In this document: positions 35,755 through 44,792 of the stretch, piece by piece | Layout: the number at the start of each line of letters is the position of its first letter | Numbering within the stretch: the first letter of the stretch is position 1 | DNA from: an uncultured Dorea sp. | GTDB lineage: Bacteria; Bacillota; Clostridia; Lachnospirales; Lachnospiraceae | NCBI GenBank assembly: GCA_910584615.1 | Contig: CAJUAM010000015.1 | Location: 1-64,000 of the forward strand | Direction: 5' to 3' | DNA: 64,000 bases | Program-made: the position numbers and the translations under genes | Notes under the pieces: model-generated | The model's database searches: none | Seen by the model: only the letters and a program-made list of their open reading frames with translations | Told to the model about the DNA's origin: nothing

Positions 35755-36729
35755 ATGAACAAAAAAAAATTAATCATTCTGACAGGGCCGACGGCTGCAG
35801 GGAAGACAGCGGCCTCCATCGGGCTTGCGAAGGCAGTAGGCGGAGAGATCATATCCGCGGATTCCATGCAGGTATATAAAGAGATGGATATCGGTTCTGC
35901 AAAGATAAAAAAAGAAGAGATGCAAGGTGTTCCCCATCATCTGATTGATGTTCTTTATCCTGACGAGCCATTCCACGTTGTACGGTTTCAGCAGATGGCA
36001 AAAGCGGCAATGGAAAGAATCTACGCAAACGGCCGCGTACCTATTATAGTGGGCGGTACGGGATTTTACATTCAGGCCATTTTATATGATATTGATTTTA
36101 CAGAACAAGAACATGATGATTCCTACCGGAAGGAACTTGCGGCGTTTGCGGAAAAAAAGGGGGCGGAAGCGCTTCATGACAAGCTTAAAGAAGTAGATCC
36201 TAAAGCGGCAGAACAGATACATTTCCATAATGTAAAGAGAGTGATCCGGGCATTAGAATTCTACCATCAGTCGGGACTTTTGATCTCACAGCACAATGAG
36301 AGGGAAAGAATGAAAGAATCGCCTTATGACTTTTTTTACTTTGTGCTGAATGACGATAGGGAGCGCCTGTATGAGCGCATAAACTATCGGGTGGACCAGA
36401 TGCTTTCCGAAGGGCTGGAAAAAGAGGTTCTTGCGTTAAAAAATAAGGGGTATACAAAAGACATGGTTTCTATGCAGGGACTCGGCTACAAGGAGATGCT
36501 TGATTATCTTGACGGCGAATGCAGTCTGGAGACAGCGGTTTACCGGATCAAACGGGACACAAGACACTTCGCCAAACGGCAGATCACATGGTTTAAAAGG
36601 GAAAAAGACGTGATCTGGATCGATAAAAAAGCATGTGATTATGATGAAAACAAAATATTAAATACAATGTTAACGTATATGGAGGGAGTTATATGTTACA
36701 GAGATTATTCGGAGGTTCGAAATTTTTAA
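35755..36729 (+). CDS. miaA: tRNA dimethylallyltransferase MiaA
   Basis: 324 residues from ATG 35755 (AAGGGGATT upstream). P-loop TGPTAAGKTAAS, the DMAPP/tRNA motif SADSMQVYKEMDIGSAK, and QHNERERMKE. It prenylates A37 in tRNAs reading UNN codons, the step before MiaB. Its 3' end overlaps the next start by 37 bases. Confidence 0.95.
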   Translation: MNKKKLIILTGPTAAGKTAASIGLAKAVGGEIISADSMQVYKEMDIGSAKIKKEEMQGVPHHLIDVLYPDEPFHVVRFQQMAKAAMERIYANGRVPIIVGGTGFYIQAILYDIDFTEQEHDDSYRKELAAFAEKKGAEALHDKLKEVDPKAAEQIHFHNVKRVIRALEFYHQSGLLISQHNERERMKESPYDFFYFVLNDDRERLYERINYRVDQMLSEGLEKEVLALKNKGYTKDMVSMQGLGYKEMLDYLDGECSLETAVYRIKRDTRHFAKRQITWFKREKDVIWIDKKACDYDENKILNTMLTYMEGVICYRDYSEVRNF

Positions 36730-36986
36730 AGAAGATGAATACATTGATGGAGATTTATTCTGTCAGCCATAATGCAGAGGCTACCTATAAGGAGCTTATG
36801 ACCCTTGAGCCATATATTAAGACAAATGGTGAGCTTGCATGGTATAATCTGAATCAGGCAGCGCTTCTTTATGATCTTAAGAGATTTGAACTGGCGGCGG
36901 ATATCATAAGGGAGATACGGCCGCTGAATCCGGAATTTGATGCACGGTGCGCGGAAGTAAAGACGAAGATCATGAATGCGCTTTAA
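36693..36986 (+). CDS. Small TPR-like protein of unknown function
   Basis: 97 residues, all helical. ATYKELMTLEPYIKTNGELAWYNLNQAALLYDLKRFELAADII looks like one TPR pair. GAGGGAG lies 4 bases before the ATG, inside the miaA tail. No family is recognised. Close placement between miaA and a lyase suggests co-transcription only. Confidence 0.65.
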   Translation: MLQRLFGGSKFLKKMNTLMEIYSVSHNAEATYKELMTLEPYIKTNGELAWYNLNQAALLYDLKRFELAADIIREIRPLNPEFDARCAEVKTKIMNAL

Positions 36987-37018
36987 TAGCGTCTGATACA
37001 ATATAGAAAGAGAGTTTT

Positions 37019-38308
37019 ATGTTTATGGATATAAGGACATTATATCAGCAAATGGGAATCCGTCCGTTTGTACTGGAATTTGCTTCTGGGATCGAGGACG
37101 GCTTAAAAGAACGTTTTCAGGAGATCGACAGGATTGCTGAGTACAATCAGCTTAAAGTTATAAAGGCAATGCAGGATAACCGTGTAAATGCGGATTGTTT
37201 TCATTTTGCCAGCGGCTATGGATATGATGATGTGGGAAGAGATACATTAGAAGCAGTCTATGCCTCTCTTTTTCACACAGAAAGCGCTCTTGTGAGACCT
37301 CAGGTAACATGCGGGACCCATGCGCTCGCGCTGGCACTCGGGGCAAATCTGCGCCCGGGAGATGAACTGTTGTCAGCAGGCGGAAAGCCTTATGATACAC
37401 TAGAGGAAGTGATCGGTATCCGTCCTTCCAGCGGTTCTCTGGCAGAATACGGGATCTCTTACCGGCAGGTAGATCTGCTTAATGACGGAACTTTTGATTT
37501 TGACGGTATCAGGAATGGGATCAATGACAAGACTAAGATGGTTACGATCCAGCGGTCAAAGGGATATCAGACCCGTCCTAGCTTTTCAGTGTCACAGATC
37601 GGTGAGGTGATCCGCTTTGTAAAAGAGATCAACCCTGAGATTATCTGTATGGTTGACAACTGCTACGGAGAATTTGTGGAAGAATCAGAGCCAAGCGATC
37701 TGGGGGCAGATATGGTAGTAGGTTCCCTGATCAAGAATCCGGGCGGCGGCCTTGCGCCCATCGGCGGCTATATCGCAGGCAGAAAAGACTTGATCGAGGC
37801 TTGCGGATACCGCCTGACATCACCGGGACTTGGAAAAGAGGTCGGTGCTTCCCTTGGGGTAATGCAGTCTTTTTATCAGGGATTGTTTCTTGCGCCTGTA
37901 GTTGTGGCAAGCGCTCTGAAAGGGGCGGTCCTTGCGGCAAATATATATGAACGATTAGGATTTAAAGTTGTGCCGGACGGGACGGAAAACCGGCATGACA
38001 TTATCCAGGCGGTGGAACTTGGGACAGCAGAGGGTGTGATTGCTTTTTGCAAAGGTATCCAGGCGGCGGCGCCTGTGGATTCTTATGTTACGCCAGAACC
38101 ATGGGCGATGCCTGGATATGACAGTGACGTGATCATGGCGGCAGGAGCATTTGTACAAGGATCTTCCATCGAATTGAGCGCTGACGGACCCATCAAGCCG
38201 CCATACGCGGTTTATTTTCAAGGAGGTCTTACATGGCCCCACGCAAAGCTCGGGATCCTGATGTCTCTTGAATACCTGGTAAGAGACGGACTTGTAAGAT
38301 TGTCATAA
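37019..38308 (+). CDS. Methionine gamma-lyase-family PLP enzyme (YnbB-like)
   Basis: 429 residues. A fold-type-I PLP enzyme of the Met_gamma_lyase (aluminium-resistance) family: VRPQVTCGTHALALAL binds the cofactor phosphate, CMVDNCYGEFVE holds the ring Asp, and GSLIKNPGGGLAPIGGYI the Schiff-base Lys. The exact reaction in this subfamily is unclear; a C-S lyase role is inferred. AAAGAGAG precedes the ATG. This mutSL-miaA-lyase order is common in Clostridia. Confidence 0.88.
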   Translation: MFMDIRTLYQQMGIRPFVLEFASGIEDGLKERFQEIDRIAEYNQLKVIKAMQDNRVNADCFHFASGYGYDDVGRDTLEAVYASLFHTESALVRPQVTCGTHALALALGANLRPGDELLSAGGKPYDTLEEVIGIRPSSGSLAEYGISYRQVDLLNDGTFDFDGIRNGINDKTKMVTIQRSKGYQTRPSFSVSQIGEVIRFVKEINPEIICMVDNCYGEFVEESEPSDLGADMVVGSLIKNPGGGLAPIGGYIAGRKDLIEACGYRLTSPGLGKEVGASLGVMQSFYQGLFLAPVVVASALKGAVLAANIYERLGFKVVPDGTENRHDIIQAVELGTAEGVIAFCKGIQAAAPVDSYVTPEPWAMPGYDSDVIMAAGAFVQGSSIELSADGPIKPPYAVYFQGGLTWPHAKLGILMSLEYLVRDGLVRLS

Positions 38309-38345
38309 AATGACATTGGTAATGAAAGAAAGTAAAGGAACTGTA

Positions 38346-39629
38346 ATGAAAAAAATCGTGATCATAGGCGGCGGCGCAGCTGGTATGACAGCAGCCATCG
38401 CGGCGGCGCAATATATCAAGAAAACAGATCAGAAATCAGAAATATGGATTTTAGAGCACAAGGATATTGTAGGAAAGAAACTTCTTTCTACCGGAAACGG
38501 CCGCTGTAATCTTACTAACAAGGTTATGGATTCTGATTGTTATTACAGCGAACATCCAAAGATTGTCTGGCAGATTCTTGAGAAGTTCGGAATGGAGGAT
38601 ACTCTGAAACTGTTCCAGGAGATCGGGATTTTCGTAAAGTCAAAAAATGGATATTATTATCCCAGATCTGAACAGGCAGCTGCCGTACGGGAATTGTTTG
38701 AGATATACCTTGAAAGGCTTGGTGTCAGGATCTGTACCGGTATCCATGTAAAAAGGATAAAAAAAGAAAAATCGGCATTCCTGATCCATGCCTTTCAAAA
38801 TACATCTTCTAAAGAAGACGTCTCCTCTAAGAAAGATAAAAATATTTCTATCAGAGCGGATAAGGTGATATTAACCTGCGGCGGGATGGCGGCGCCGGTT
38901 CTTGGCTCAGACGGAAGCGGTTATGACTTGGCCAGATCTTTGGGGCATTCTATTGTTCCTGTTGTCCCCGCGCTGGTACAGCTTCGTGTCAAGGACCATC
39001 CTTTGAAACAGGCAGCCGGAGTGCGGACAGAGGGGACGGTAAGTCTCTATGTGAATAAAAAGCTTATGGGAGCAGATACTGGTGAGCTTCAGATTACAGA
39101 GTACGGAATCTCTGGGATCCCGGTATTCCAGATCAGCCGCCACGCTTCGAAAGCACTCTTTCATAAGCTTCCGGTCAGGGCAGAGATTGATTTCCTGCCT
39201 GACATTTCAGAGGAGACTATGTTATCTGTATTGCGTTATAAAAAGGAAAAAAATGAGAAGACCTGTATCTTTGATGTGCTGCTTGGTATCTTTAATAAAA
39301 AGCTGATCCCGTGTCTTTTAAAAAACGCAGGTATTGACTTTAAGCTTAAGATATGTGAGCTAAATGAACAGAAGCTTGAAAAACTCATCAGTACATGCAG
39401 GCATTTCCCGCTGACAATCTCGGGCACCAACGGCTTTGAACAGGCACAGGTCTGTGCCGGAGGTGTGAGACTTTCTGAGATCAATGCCTCTACAATGGAA
39501 TCCCTTTGCTGTAATGATCTTTATCTTGCAGGGGAGATCCTTGATGCAGACGCAGTCTGCGGAGGGTATAATCTCCAGTGGGCATGGGCAACCGGTTATC
39601 TTGCAGGCTTCCATGCAGTTAAGGAGTGA
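38346..39629 (+). CDS. HI0933/BaiN-like NAD(P)/FAD-dependent oxidoreductase
   Basis: 427 residues from ATG 38346 (AAAGGAACTG upstream). The FAD dinucleotide motif is KKIVIIGGGAAGMTAAIAAA; LSTGNGRCNLTNK and FEQAQVCAGGV, then GEILDADAVCGGYNLQWAW, are hallmarks of the HI0933 family. BaiN, a related enzyme, acts in bile-acid dehydroxylation, but most members are uncharacterised and the match does not imply bile metabolism here. Confidence 0.9.
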   Translation: MKKIVIIGGGAAGMTAAIAAAQYIKKTDQKSEIWILEHKDIVGKKLLSTGNGRCNLTNKVMDSDCYYSEHPKIVWQILEKFGMEDTLKLFQEIGIFVKSKNGYYYPRSEQAAAVRELFEIYLERLGVRICTGIHVKRIKKEKSAFLIHAFQNTSSKEDVSSKKDKNISIRADKVILTCGGMAAPVLGSDGSGYDLARSLGHSIVPVVPALVQLRVKDHPLKQAAGVRTEGTVSLYVNKKLMGADTGELQITEYGISGIPVFQISRHASKALFHKLPVRAEIDFLPDISEETMLSVLRYKKEKNEKTCIFDVLLGIFNKKLIPCLLKNAGIDFKLKICELNEQKLEKLISTCRHFPLTISGTNGFEQAQVCAGGVRLSEINASTMESLCCNDLYLAGEILDADAVCGGYNLQWAWATGYLAGFHAVKE

Positions 39630-39633
39630 TATT

Positions 39634-41274
39634 ATGATCCGGCTTTTACAGATTAAATTAAAAATCCCACATACTGATAAGCAGCTTAAAGACAAAGTCT
39701 GCAAGCTATTGCATGTAAGTGAGGAATCATTTATTTCTTATAAGATCACAAGACGTTCTCTGGATGCGAGAAAAAAGCCAGAGCTTTTTTACGTCTATAC
39801 AGTAGATGCTGAGCTGAAACAGGAAGCCGCACTGCAGAAAAAAATAAAAAATAAGAATATCCAGTTTTTGAAAAAAGAAATACCATACCATGAAAAACCC
39901 ACCGGGAAGAAGTCTCTTCGTTTTCGCCCTGTAGTCATCGGAACGGGCCCGGCAGGGCTTTTTTGCGGTTATCAGCTCGCAAAACTTGGATACCGTCCCA
40001 TTCTCCTTGAAAGAGGGGCCAACGTAAGAGAGCGGATGCAGGATGTAGAACAGTTCTTTAAAGATGGCCTCCTGAAAAAAGATTCCAACGTCCAGTTCGG
40101 AGAGGGAGGGGCAGGGACCTTCTCTGACGGAAAACTCAACACCCTTGTCCATGACAACAGCAAAAGAAATACAGAGGTTCTAAGGATTTTTCACGCGTTT
40201 GGCGCACCGGAGCAGATTTTGTATGACAGCAGACCGCATATCGGCACAGACATTCTCTGTGATATTGTAGAACGGATGCGAAACGAGATCAAAAAACTAG
40301 GAGGTGAAGTACGTTTTCACTCGCTGGTGAAGGATTTTGAATTTGACACAGAGGCAGACGGAAGAAAAGTACTTTCAGCGCTTCATATACAGGATACAAA
40401 AACAGGCGGGTTAAGCCTTCTTAAGACAGAACTTGCGGTACTTGCGATCGGCCACAGCGCCAGAGATACTTTTGAGACTTTAAAACGGCATAACATTAAA
40501 ATGCAGGCAAAATCTTTCGCGGTCGGTGTCCGTGTGGAACATGCGCAGAAATTCATCAATGAAAGCCAGTATGGAAAGGATTACGATCTTTCCCTTCCAT
40601 CAGCTCCCTATAAATTGACAGCAAAGGCAGAAGATGGAAGAGGTGTCTATACTTTCTGCATGTGTCCCGGCGGTTATGTAGTCAATGCCTCCTCTGAGGA
40701 GGGACGGTTAGCTGTCAACGGAATGAGTTACAGTAAACGGGACGGCCAGAATGCCAACAGTGCGGTGATCGTCACCGTGACGCCTGAAGATTTCGGATCT
40801 GACGAAGTTCTTGCCGGTATGGAGTTCCAAAGAATGCTTGAGGAGAAAGCTTTCAGGGAAGGCGGCGGTAAGATTCCGGTTCAGTTATTCGAAGATTACA
40901 GGAAGAACCAGGCCTCTTTTGGAGAAAAAAATGTATCTCCCCAGATAAAGGGAGCCTATGCGTGGGCAAATGTACGCCGCATTTTTCCGGATAATATCGC
41001 CCATGATATCGAGCAGGGTATCTTACTGTTTGACAAAAAGATAAACGGATTTGCACAAGGAGGGACGATCCTTTCAGGAGTAGAGAGCCGGACTTCGTCG
41101 CCTGTACGCATTCTCAGGGATGATTTTCTTGAGAGCAGTGTCAGAGGATTGTTTCCCTGCGGCGAAGGCGCGGGCTACGCGGGCGGTATTACATCAGCCG
41201 CCATGGATGGACTGAAAGTGACAGAAAGCATCATAAAAGTATGGTGTCCATTCGACAAGGATGCGAAGCCTTAA
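39634..41274 (+). CDS. FAD-dependent dehydrogenase (COG2509-like)
   Basis: 546 residues from ATG 39634 (TAAGGAGTG upstream). A ~95-residue N-terminal domain (IRLLQIKLKIPHTDKQL) precedes the FAD motif VVIGTGPAGLFCGYQLA, then QFGEGGAGTFSDGKLNT and FPCGEGAGYAGGITSAAMDG at the C-terminus. The family is widespread in anaerobes with no known substrate. It begins 4 bases after the previous flavoprotein. Confidence 0.88.
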   Translation: MIRLLQIKLKIPHTDKQLKDKVCKLLHVSEESFISYKITRRSLDARKKPELFYVYTVDAELKQEAALQKKIKNKNIQFLKKEIPYHEKPTGKKSLRFRPVVIGTGPAGLFCGYQLAKLGYRPILLERGANVRERMQDVEQFFKDGLLKKDSNVQFGEGGAGTFSDGKLNTLVHDNSKRNTEVLRIFHAFGAPEQILYDSRPHIGTDILCDIVERMRNEIKKLGGEVRFHSLVKDFEFDTEADGRKVLSALHIQDTKTGGLSLLKTELAVLAIGHSARDTFETLKRHNIKMQAKSFAVGVRVEHAQKFINESQYGKDYDLSLPSAPYKLTAKAEDGRGVYTFCMCPGGYVVNASSEEGRLAVNGMSYSKRDGQNANSAVIVTVTPEDFGSDEVLAGMEFQRMLEEKAFREGGGKIPVQLFEDYRKNQASFGEKNVSPQIKGAYAWANVRRIFPDNIAHDIEQGILLFDKKINGFAQGGTILSGVESRTSSPVRILRDDFLESSVRGLFPCGEGAGYAGGITSAAMDGLKVTESIIKVWCPFDKDAKP

Positions 41275-41375
41275 GAAATTTTTAATAGCATAATACTATA
41301 CACATTTTTGGAAATATGATAGAATGTATTGAGTTTTCTAAGAGATAAAAGGGTAACGAGGAGGAGTACATAATT

Positions 41376-41636
41376 ATGAAGGGAGCAGGAGGCAAGAATA
41401 ACTGGGCACTGTTTCTGCTGATCTTAGCAGGGATCGTCCTTGGCGGATTTATCGGGATGATGACAGAAAGTGTTCCGGCGCTCAGCTGGTTAGGATATGG
41501 CCAGTCCTTTGGTCTGGAAGGACCGCTTACACTGAATCTTGGCATACTGGTGATCTCATTTGGACTTTCCATTAAGATAACTATTGCCAGCATAATCGGA
41601 GTTGTACTTGCGATTTTAGTTTACCGGTTCTTGTAA
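41376..41636 (+). CDS. DUF4321 membrane protein
   Basis: 86 residues with two or three membrane helices (LFLLILAGIVLGGFIGMM and FGLSIKITIASIIGVVLAIL). GGAGGAG precedes the ATG. DUF4321 genes commonly stand before radC in Clostridia; the function is unknown. Confidence 0.8.
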   Translation: MKGAGGKNNWALFLLILAGIVLGGFIGMMTESVPALSWLGYGQSFGLEGPLTLNLGILVISFGLSIKITIASIIGVVLAILVYRFL

Positions 41637-41674
41637 GTTCTCTGTTGCCATGATCATATGAATCTAAAGATGAG

Positions 41675-42376
41675 ATGAATCAATCTAATACAATGAAAAA
41701 AATCCCTGATATGGAGCGTCCCTATGAAAAATTTTTAAAGTCCGGGGCGGCCATACTTACCGACGCAGAACTTCTGGCCATTGTCCTTAGGACAGGCAGC
41801 CGCGGTGAGAACGTAATAGAACTTGCCAAGAGGATTCTTTATCATTCCGGAGAAGACGGCATCTTAGGACTTCATCGTTTTTCCATGGAGCAGCTTGTGA
41901 AGATCCGCGGAATCGGTAAAGTTAAGGCAATGCAGCTGATCTGTATCCTTGAACTTTCAAAGCGGCTTTCAAAGGCGTCAGTTTCCGAAGCGGTTTCTTT
42001 TACATCACCATCATCTATCGCAGAGTATTATAAGGAAGATCTGCGGCATGAAAGCCAGGAGATCATGAAGCTGATCATGATCAATTCAAAGGGGAAGCTG
42101 ATCGGCGAGTATGTAGTTTCAAAAGGTACAGTAAATGCTTCCATTATCACGCCAAGAGAGATTTTTATAGAAGCGCTTCATAGACAGGCTGTTGCTGTCA
42201 TAGCGCTGCACAACCATCCCAGCGGCGACCCCGCTCCCAGTGAGGAGGATATCTTACTGACCAGAAGAGTTGAAGAGGCTGGAAGTATTATCGGGGTAAA
42301 GCTGTTAGACCATATCATTATTGGCAATAATTGTTATGTGAGTCTGCGGGAAGAAGGTATTCTTGAGAAAGGGTAA
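41675..42376 (+). CDS. radC: RadC-like JAB/MPN protein
   Basis: 233 residues. A helix-hairpin-helix region (MEQLVKIRGIGKVKAMQL) is followed by the JAMM metal motif HNHPSGDPAPSEED. It is named for DNA repair in old literature, but the true role is unsettled. ATG 41693 is an alternative start. It leads directly into mreB, an arrangement also seen in Bacillus (radC-mreBCD). Confidence 0.92.
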   Translation: MNQSNTMKKIPDMERPYEKFLKSGAAILTDAELLAIVLRTGSRGENVIELAKRILYHSGEDGILGLHRFSMEQLVKIRGIGKVKAMQLICILELSKRLSKASVSEAVSFTSPSSIAEYYKEDLRHESQEIMKLIMINSKGKLIGEYVVSKGTVNASIITPREIFIEALHRQAVAVIALHNHPSGDPAPSEEDILLTRRVEEAGSIIGVKLLDHIIIGNNCYVSLREEGILEKG

Positions 42377-42381
42377 GACAG

Positions 42382-43407
42382 ATGGCAAAAAATACATACG
42401 GGCTGGATTTGGGCTCTTATGAAATAAAGGTTTATGACAAAAAGAATGACAGGATCTGGAAGGCGAAGGATGCCATTGCCATTATGAACGGAAAAGAGAT
42501 TTTTGCGATCGGTGATGATGCGTATGTGATGTATGAGAAAGCGCCGGCCAATATAGAAGTTGTATTTCCTATGAAGAGCGGTGTGATATCCAGATTCAAC
42601 AATATGCAGTTTCTGCTTCAGGGGCTTCTGAAAAAAGAACGCCAGTCGGGAAAAGGATCAGAGTATGTCATTGCGGTTCCGACAGATGTCACAGAGGTTG
42701 AAAAAAAGGCTTTCTTTGACCTTGTGATCCATTCTACCGCAAGGGCCAAAGAAGTTAATATTGTAGAGCGTGCCATCGCGGATGCTGTCGGGATGGATCT
42801 GGACGTGAAAAATACTAACGGGCTTCTCGTAGTAAATTTCGGCGGAGAGACGACAGAAGTTTCTGTACTTGTAGGAGGCGGTATGGTATTTAACCAGCTT
42901 ATAAAAGCAGGGGGTGTCGCTCTTGATGAATCTATTGCCAGTCTTGTGCGGCGCAGCCACGACTTTTTGATCGGAAGACTGACTGCCGAGGCTTTGAGAA
43001 AGCGGTTTGGCGTATATACCGGAGAACCGGAGGATACGGCGGTAATGGTAGCAGGACGGGATCTGATCACCGGACTGCCGGTCAGAAAACCTATTACCCT
43101 TGGTCTAGTAAGGTCTTCTCTAAGAGATCCTCTATTAGACAGCGTACGCTCTATTCTCTCCCTGATCGACAGGACACCGCCGGAGATCAGAACAGCGATC
43201 TATGAAAACGGCATTTTCCTTACAGGCGGGATAGCCAACATGCCGGGGCTTGAGACTTATATAGAAAAGGCAACCGGAGTGCGGACAAAGACAGCTCCGA
43301 ATCCGGAGCTTTGTACCATCATGGGACTGAAAAAAATAATTTTATCAAGTGAATTAAGTAAATTTGCGTATTCAATGTTAGATGAGAAATATAGGTGGAT
43401 GAGATAA
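42382..43407 (+). CDS. mreB: Rod-shape actin homologue MreB
   Basis: 341 residues. Actin-fold motifs: YGLDLGSYEIKVYD (phosphate 1), VVNFGGETTEVSVL (phosphate 2) and IFLTGGIANMPGL (adenosine). It polymerises under the membrane and guides the elongasome. First of mreB-mreC-mreD-mrdA with gaps of 1, 7 and -8 bases. Confidence 0.93.
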   Translation: MAKNTYGLDLGSYEIKVYDKKNDRIWKAKDAIAIMNGKEIFAIGDDAYVMYEKAPANIEVVFPMKSGVISRFNNMQFLLQGLLKKERQSGKGSEYVIAVPTDVTEVEKKAFFDLVIHSTARAKEVNIVERAIADAVGMDLDVKNTNGLLVVNFGGETTEVSVLVGGGMVFNQLIKAGGVALDESIASLVRRSHDFLIGRLTAEALRKRFGVYTGEPEDTAVMVAGRDLITGLPVRKPITLGLVRSSLRDPLLDSVRSILSLIDRTPPEIRTAIYENGIFLTGGIANMPGLETYIEKATGVRTKTAPNPELCTIMGLKKIILSSELSKFAYSMLDEKYRWMR

Positions 43408-43408
43408 T

Positions 43409-44266
43409 ATGAAGATAAAAAACCAGCCGAGGATCCCGGGCAGATATGTGCTGATCATCCTTACTCTGCTGTGTCTTTTGCTGTTGGGGATCGAACGCTT
43501 TACTGATACCGGAGGACCGTTAAGGATCATTGCCAATTACACAGTAGTCCCCATGCAGAAGGGAATCAGTTATGTAGGCATGTGGATCAGCGATATGTCG
43601 GATAATTTTGAGACAATGAAAGAAATGAGAAAAAAGAACGCTAAACTTCAGTCGAAAGTTGACGCTCTTACCATAGATAATACAAGGCTCAGACAGGAGC
43701 AGTATGAACTGGAGCGCCTAAGAGAGCTCTATAAGCTGGACGAGAATTATTCCGACTATGAAAAAGTCGGCGCCCATGTGATTGCTAATAATGGAAGCAA
43801 CTGGTTCAGTGATTTTACTATTGATAAAGGTACGAACGACGGTATCAAGGTCAACTGCAATGTAATGGCGGGAAGCGGACTTGTGGGGATCGTTACCGAG
43901 GCTGCGCCGGATTACGCAAGAGTGCGTTCTGTCATTGATGATGCAAGCAACGTGAGCGGCATGATACTCTCGACTTCCGATACCTGTATGGTGCGCGGGG
44001 ATCTAAGTCTCATGTCCGACGGGCGGCTTCGTTTTGAAAAGCTGGCCAACAATGACAATAAAGTTGAAGTAGGAGAGCAGGTTGTTACGTCTCATATCAG
44101 TAACCGGTTTGTCCAGGGATTATTTATCGGATATGTCAGTGAGATAGAAGTAGATTCTAATAATCTGACAAGGTCAGGTTACATTACCCCGGCAGTGGAC
44201 TTCAGTAAGCTGCAGGAGGTGCTTGTGATCACAAAGACGAAAGATGATATGGTAGGAGGCAAGTGA
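43409..44266 (+). CDS. mreC: Rod-shape protein MreC
   Basis: 285 residues: an N-terminal helix (12-28), a coiled coil (about 70-110, MRKKNAKLQSKVDALT), then the beta-barrel domain with VIANNGSNWFSDFTIDKG and GLVGIVTEAAPDYARV. It links MreB to PBP2 outside the membrane. Confidence 0.93.
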   Translation: MKIKNQPRIPGRYVLIILTLLCLLLLGIERFTDTGGPLRIIANYTVVPMQKGISYVGMWISDMSDNFETMKEMRKKNAKLQSKVDALTIDNTRLRQEQYELERLRELYKLDENYSDYEKVGAHVIANNGSNWFSDFTIDKGTNDGIKVNCNVMAGSGLVGIVTEAAPDYARVRSVIDDASNVSGMILSTSDTCMVRGDLSLMSDGRLRFEKLANNDNKVEVGEQVVTSHISNRFVQGLFIGYVSEIEVDSNNLTRSGYITPAVDFSKLQEVLVITKTKDDMVGGK

Positions 44267-44273
44267 TTATATC

Positions 44274-44792
44274 ATGAAGAGAAAGCTTATCACATTTGCG
44301 GTTATAACCATATGTTTTCTTTTGCAGAGTACGATCATGAAAAAAATTTCAATCGGAAATATCTGTCCGAATCTCCTGCTTATCGTGACAGCCTCTTTTG
44401 GATTTATGCGGGGTACAAAAAGCGGCATGTATGTAGGACTTACCTGCGGGCTGTTTATTGATCTGTTCTGGGGAGGGATTTTAGGTTTTCATATGCTTTT
44501 GTTTGTTATGATCGGATATTTTAACGGAAGTTTCCAAAGACTCTTTTTTGATGAGGACATCAAGCTTCCGATCGGACTGATCGCCATCAGTGAACTGTCA
44601 TATGGATTTTCCGTATACTTTTTCAGTTATATGCTTCAGGGTGATTTTTCTTTTGGAACACATCTGTTCCAGGTGATTATCCCTGAACTTGTATATACTA
44701 TTTTGGTAACACTGGTTTTATACCAGATAATTTTACACATTAACAAAAAACTTGAAACAGAAGAACAAAGGAGTGCAAGTAAATTTGTCTGA
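44274..44792 (+). CDS. mreD: Rod-shape protein MreD
   Basis: 172 residues, about five membrane helices; GNICPNLLLIVTASFGFMRG is the family signature. Its last 8 bases overlap mrdA. Confidence 0.9.
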   Translation: MKRKLITFAVITICFLLQSTIMKKISIGNICPNLLLIVTASFGFMRGTKSGMYVGLTCGLFIDLFWGGILGFHMLLFVMIGYFNGSFQRLFFDEDIKLPIGLIAISELSYGFSVYFFSYMLQGDFSFGTHLFQVIIPELVYTILVTLVLYQIILHINKKLETEEQRSASKFV

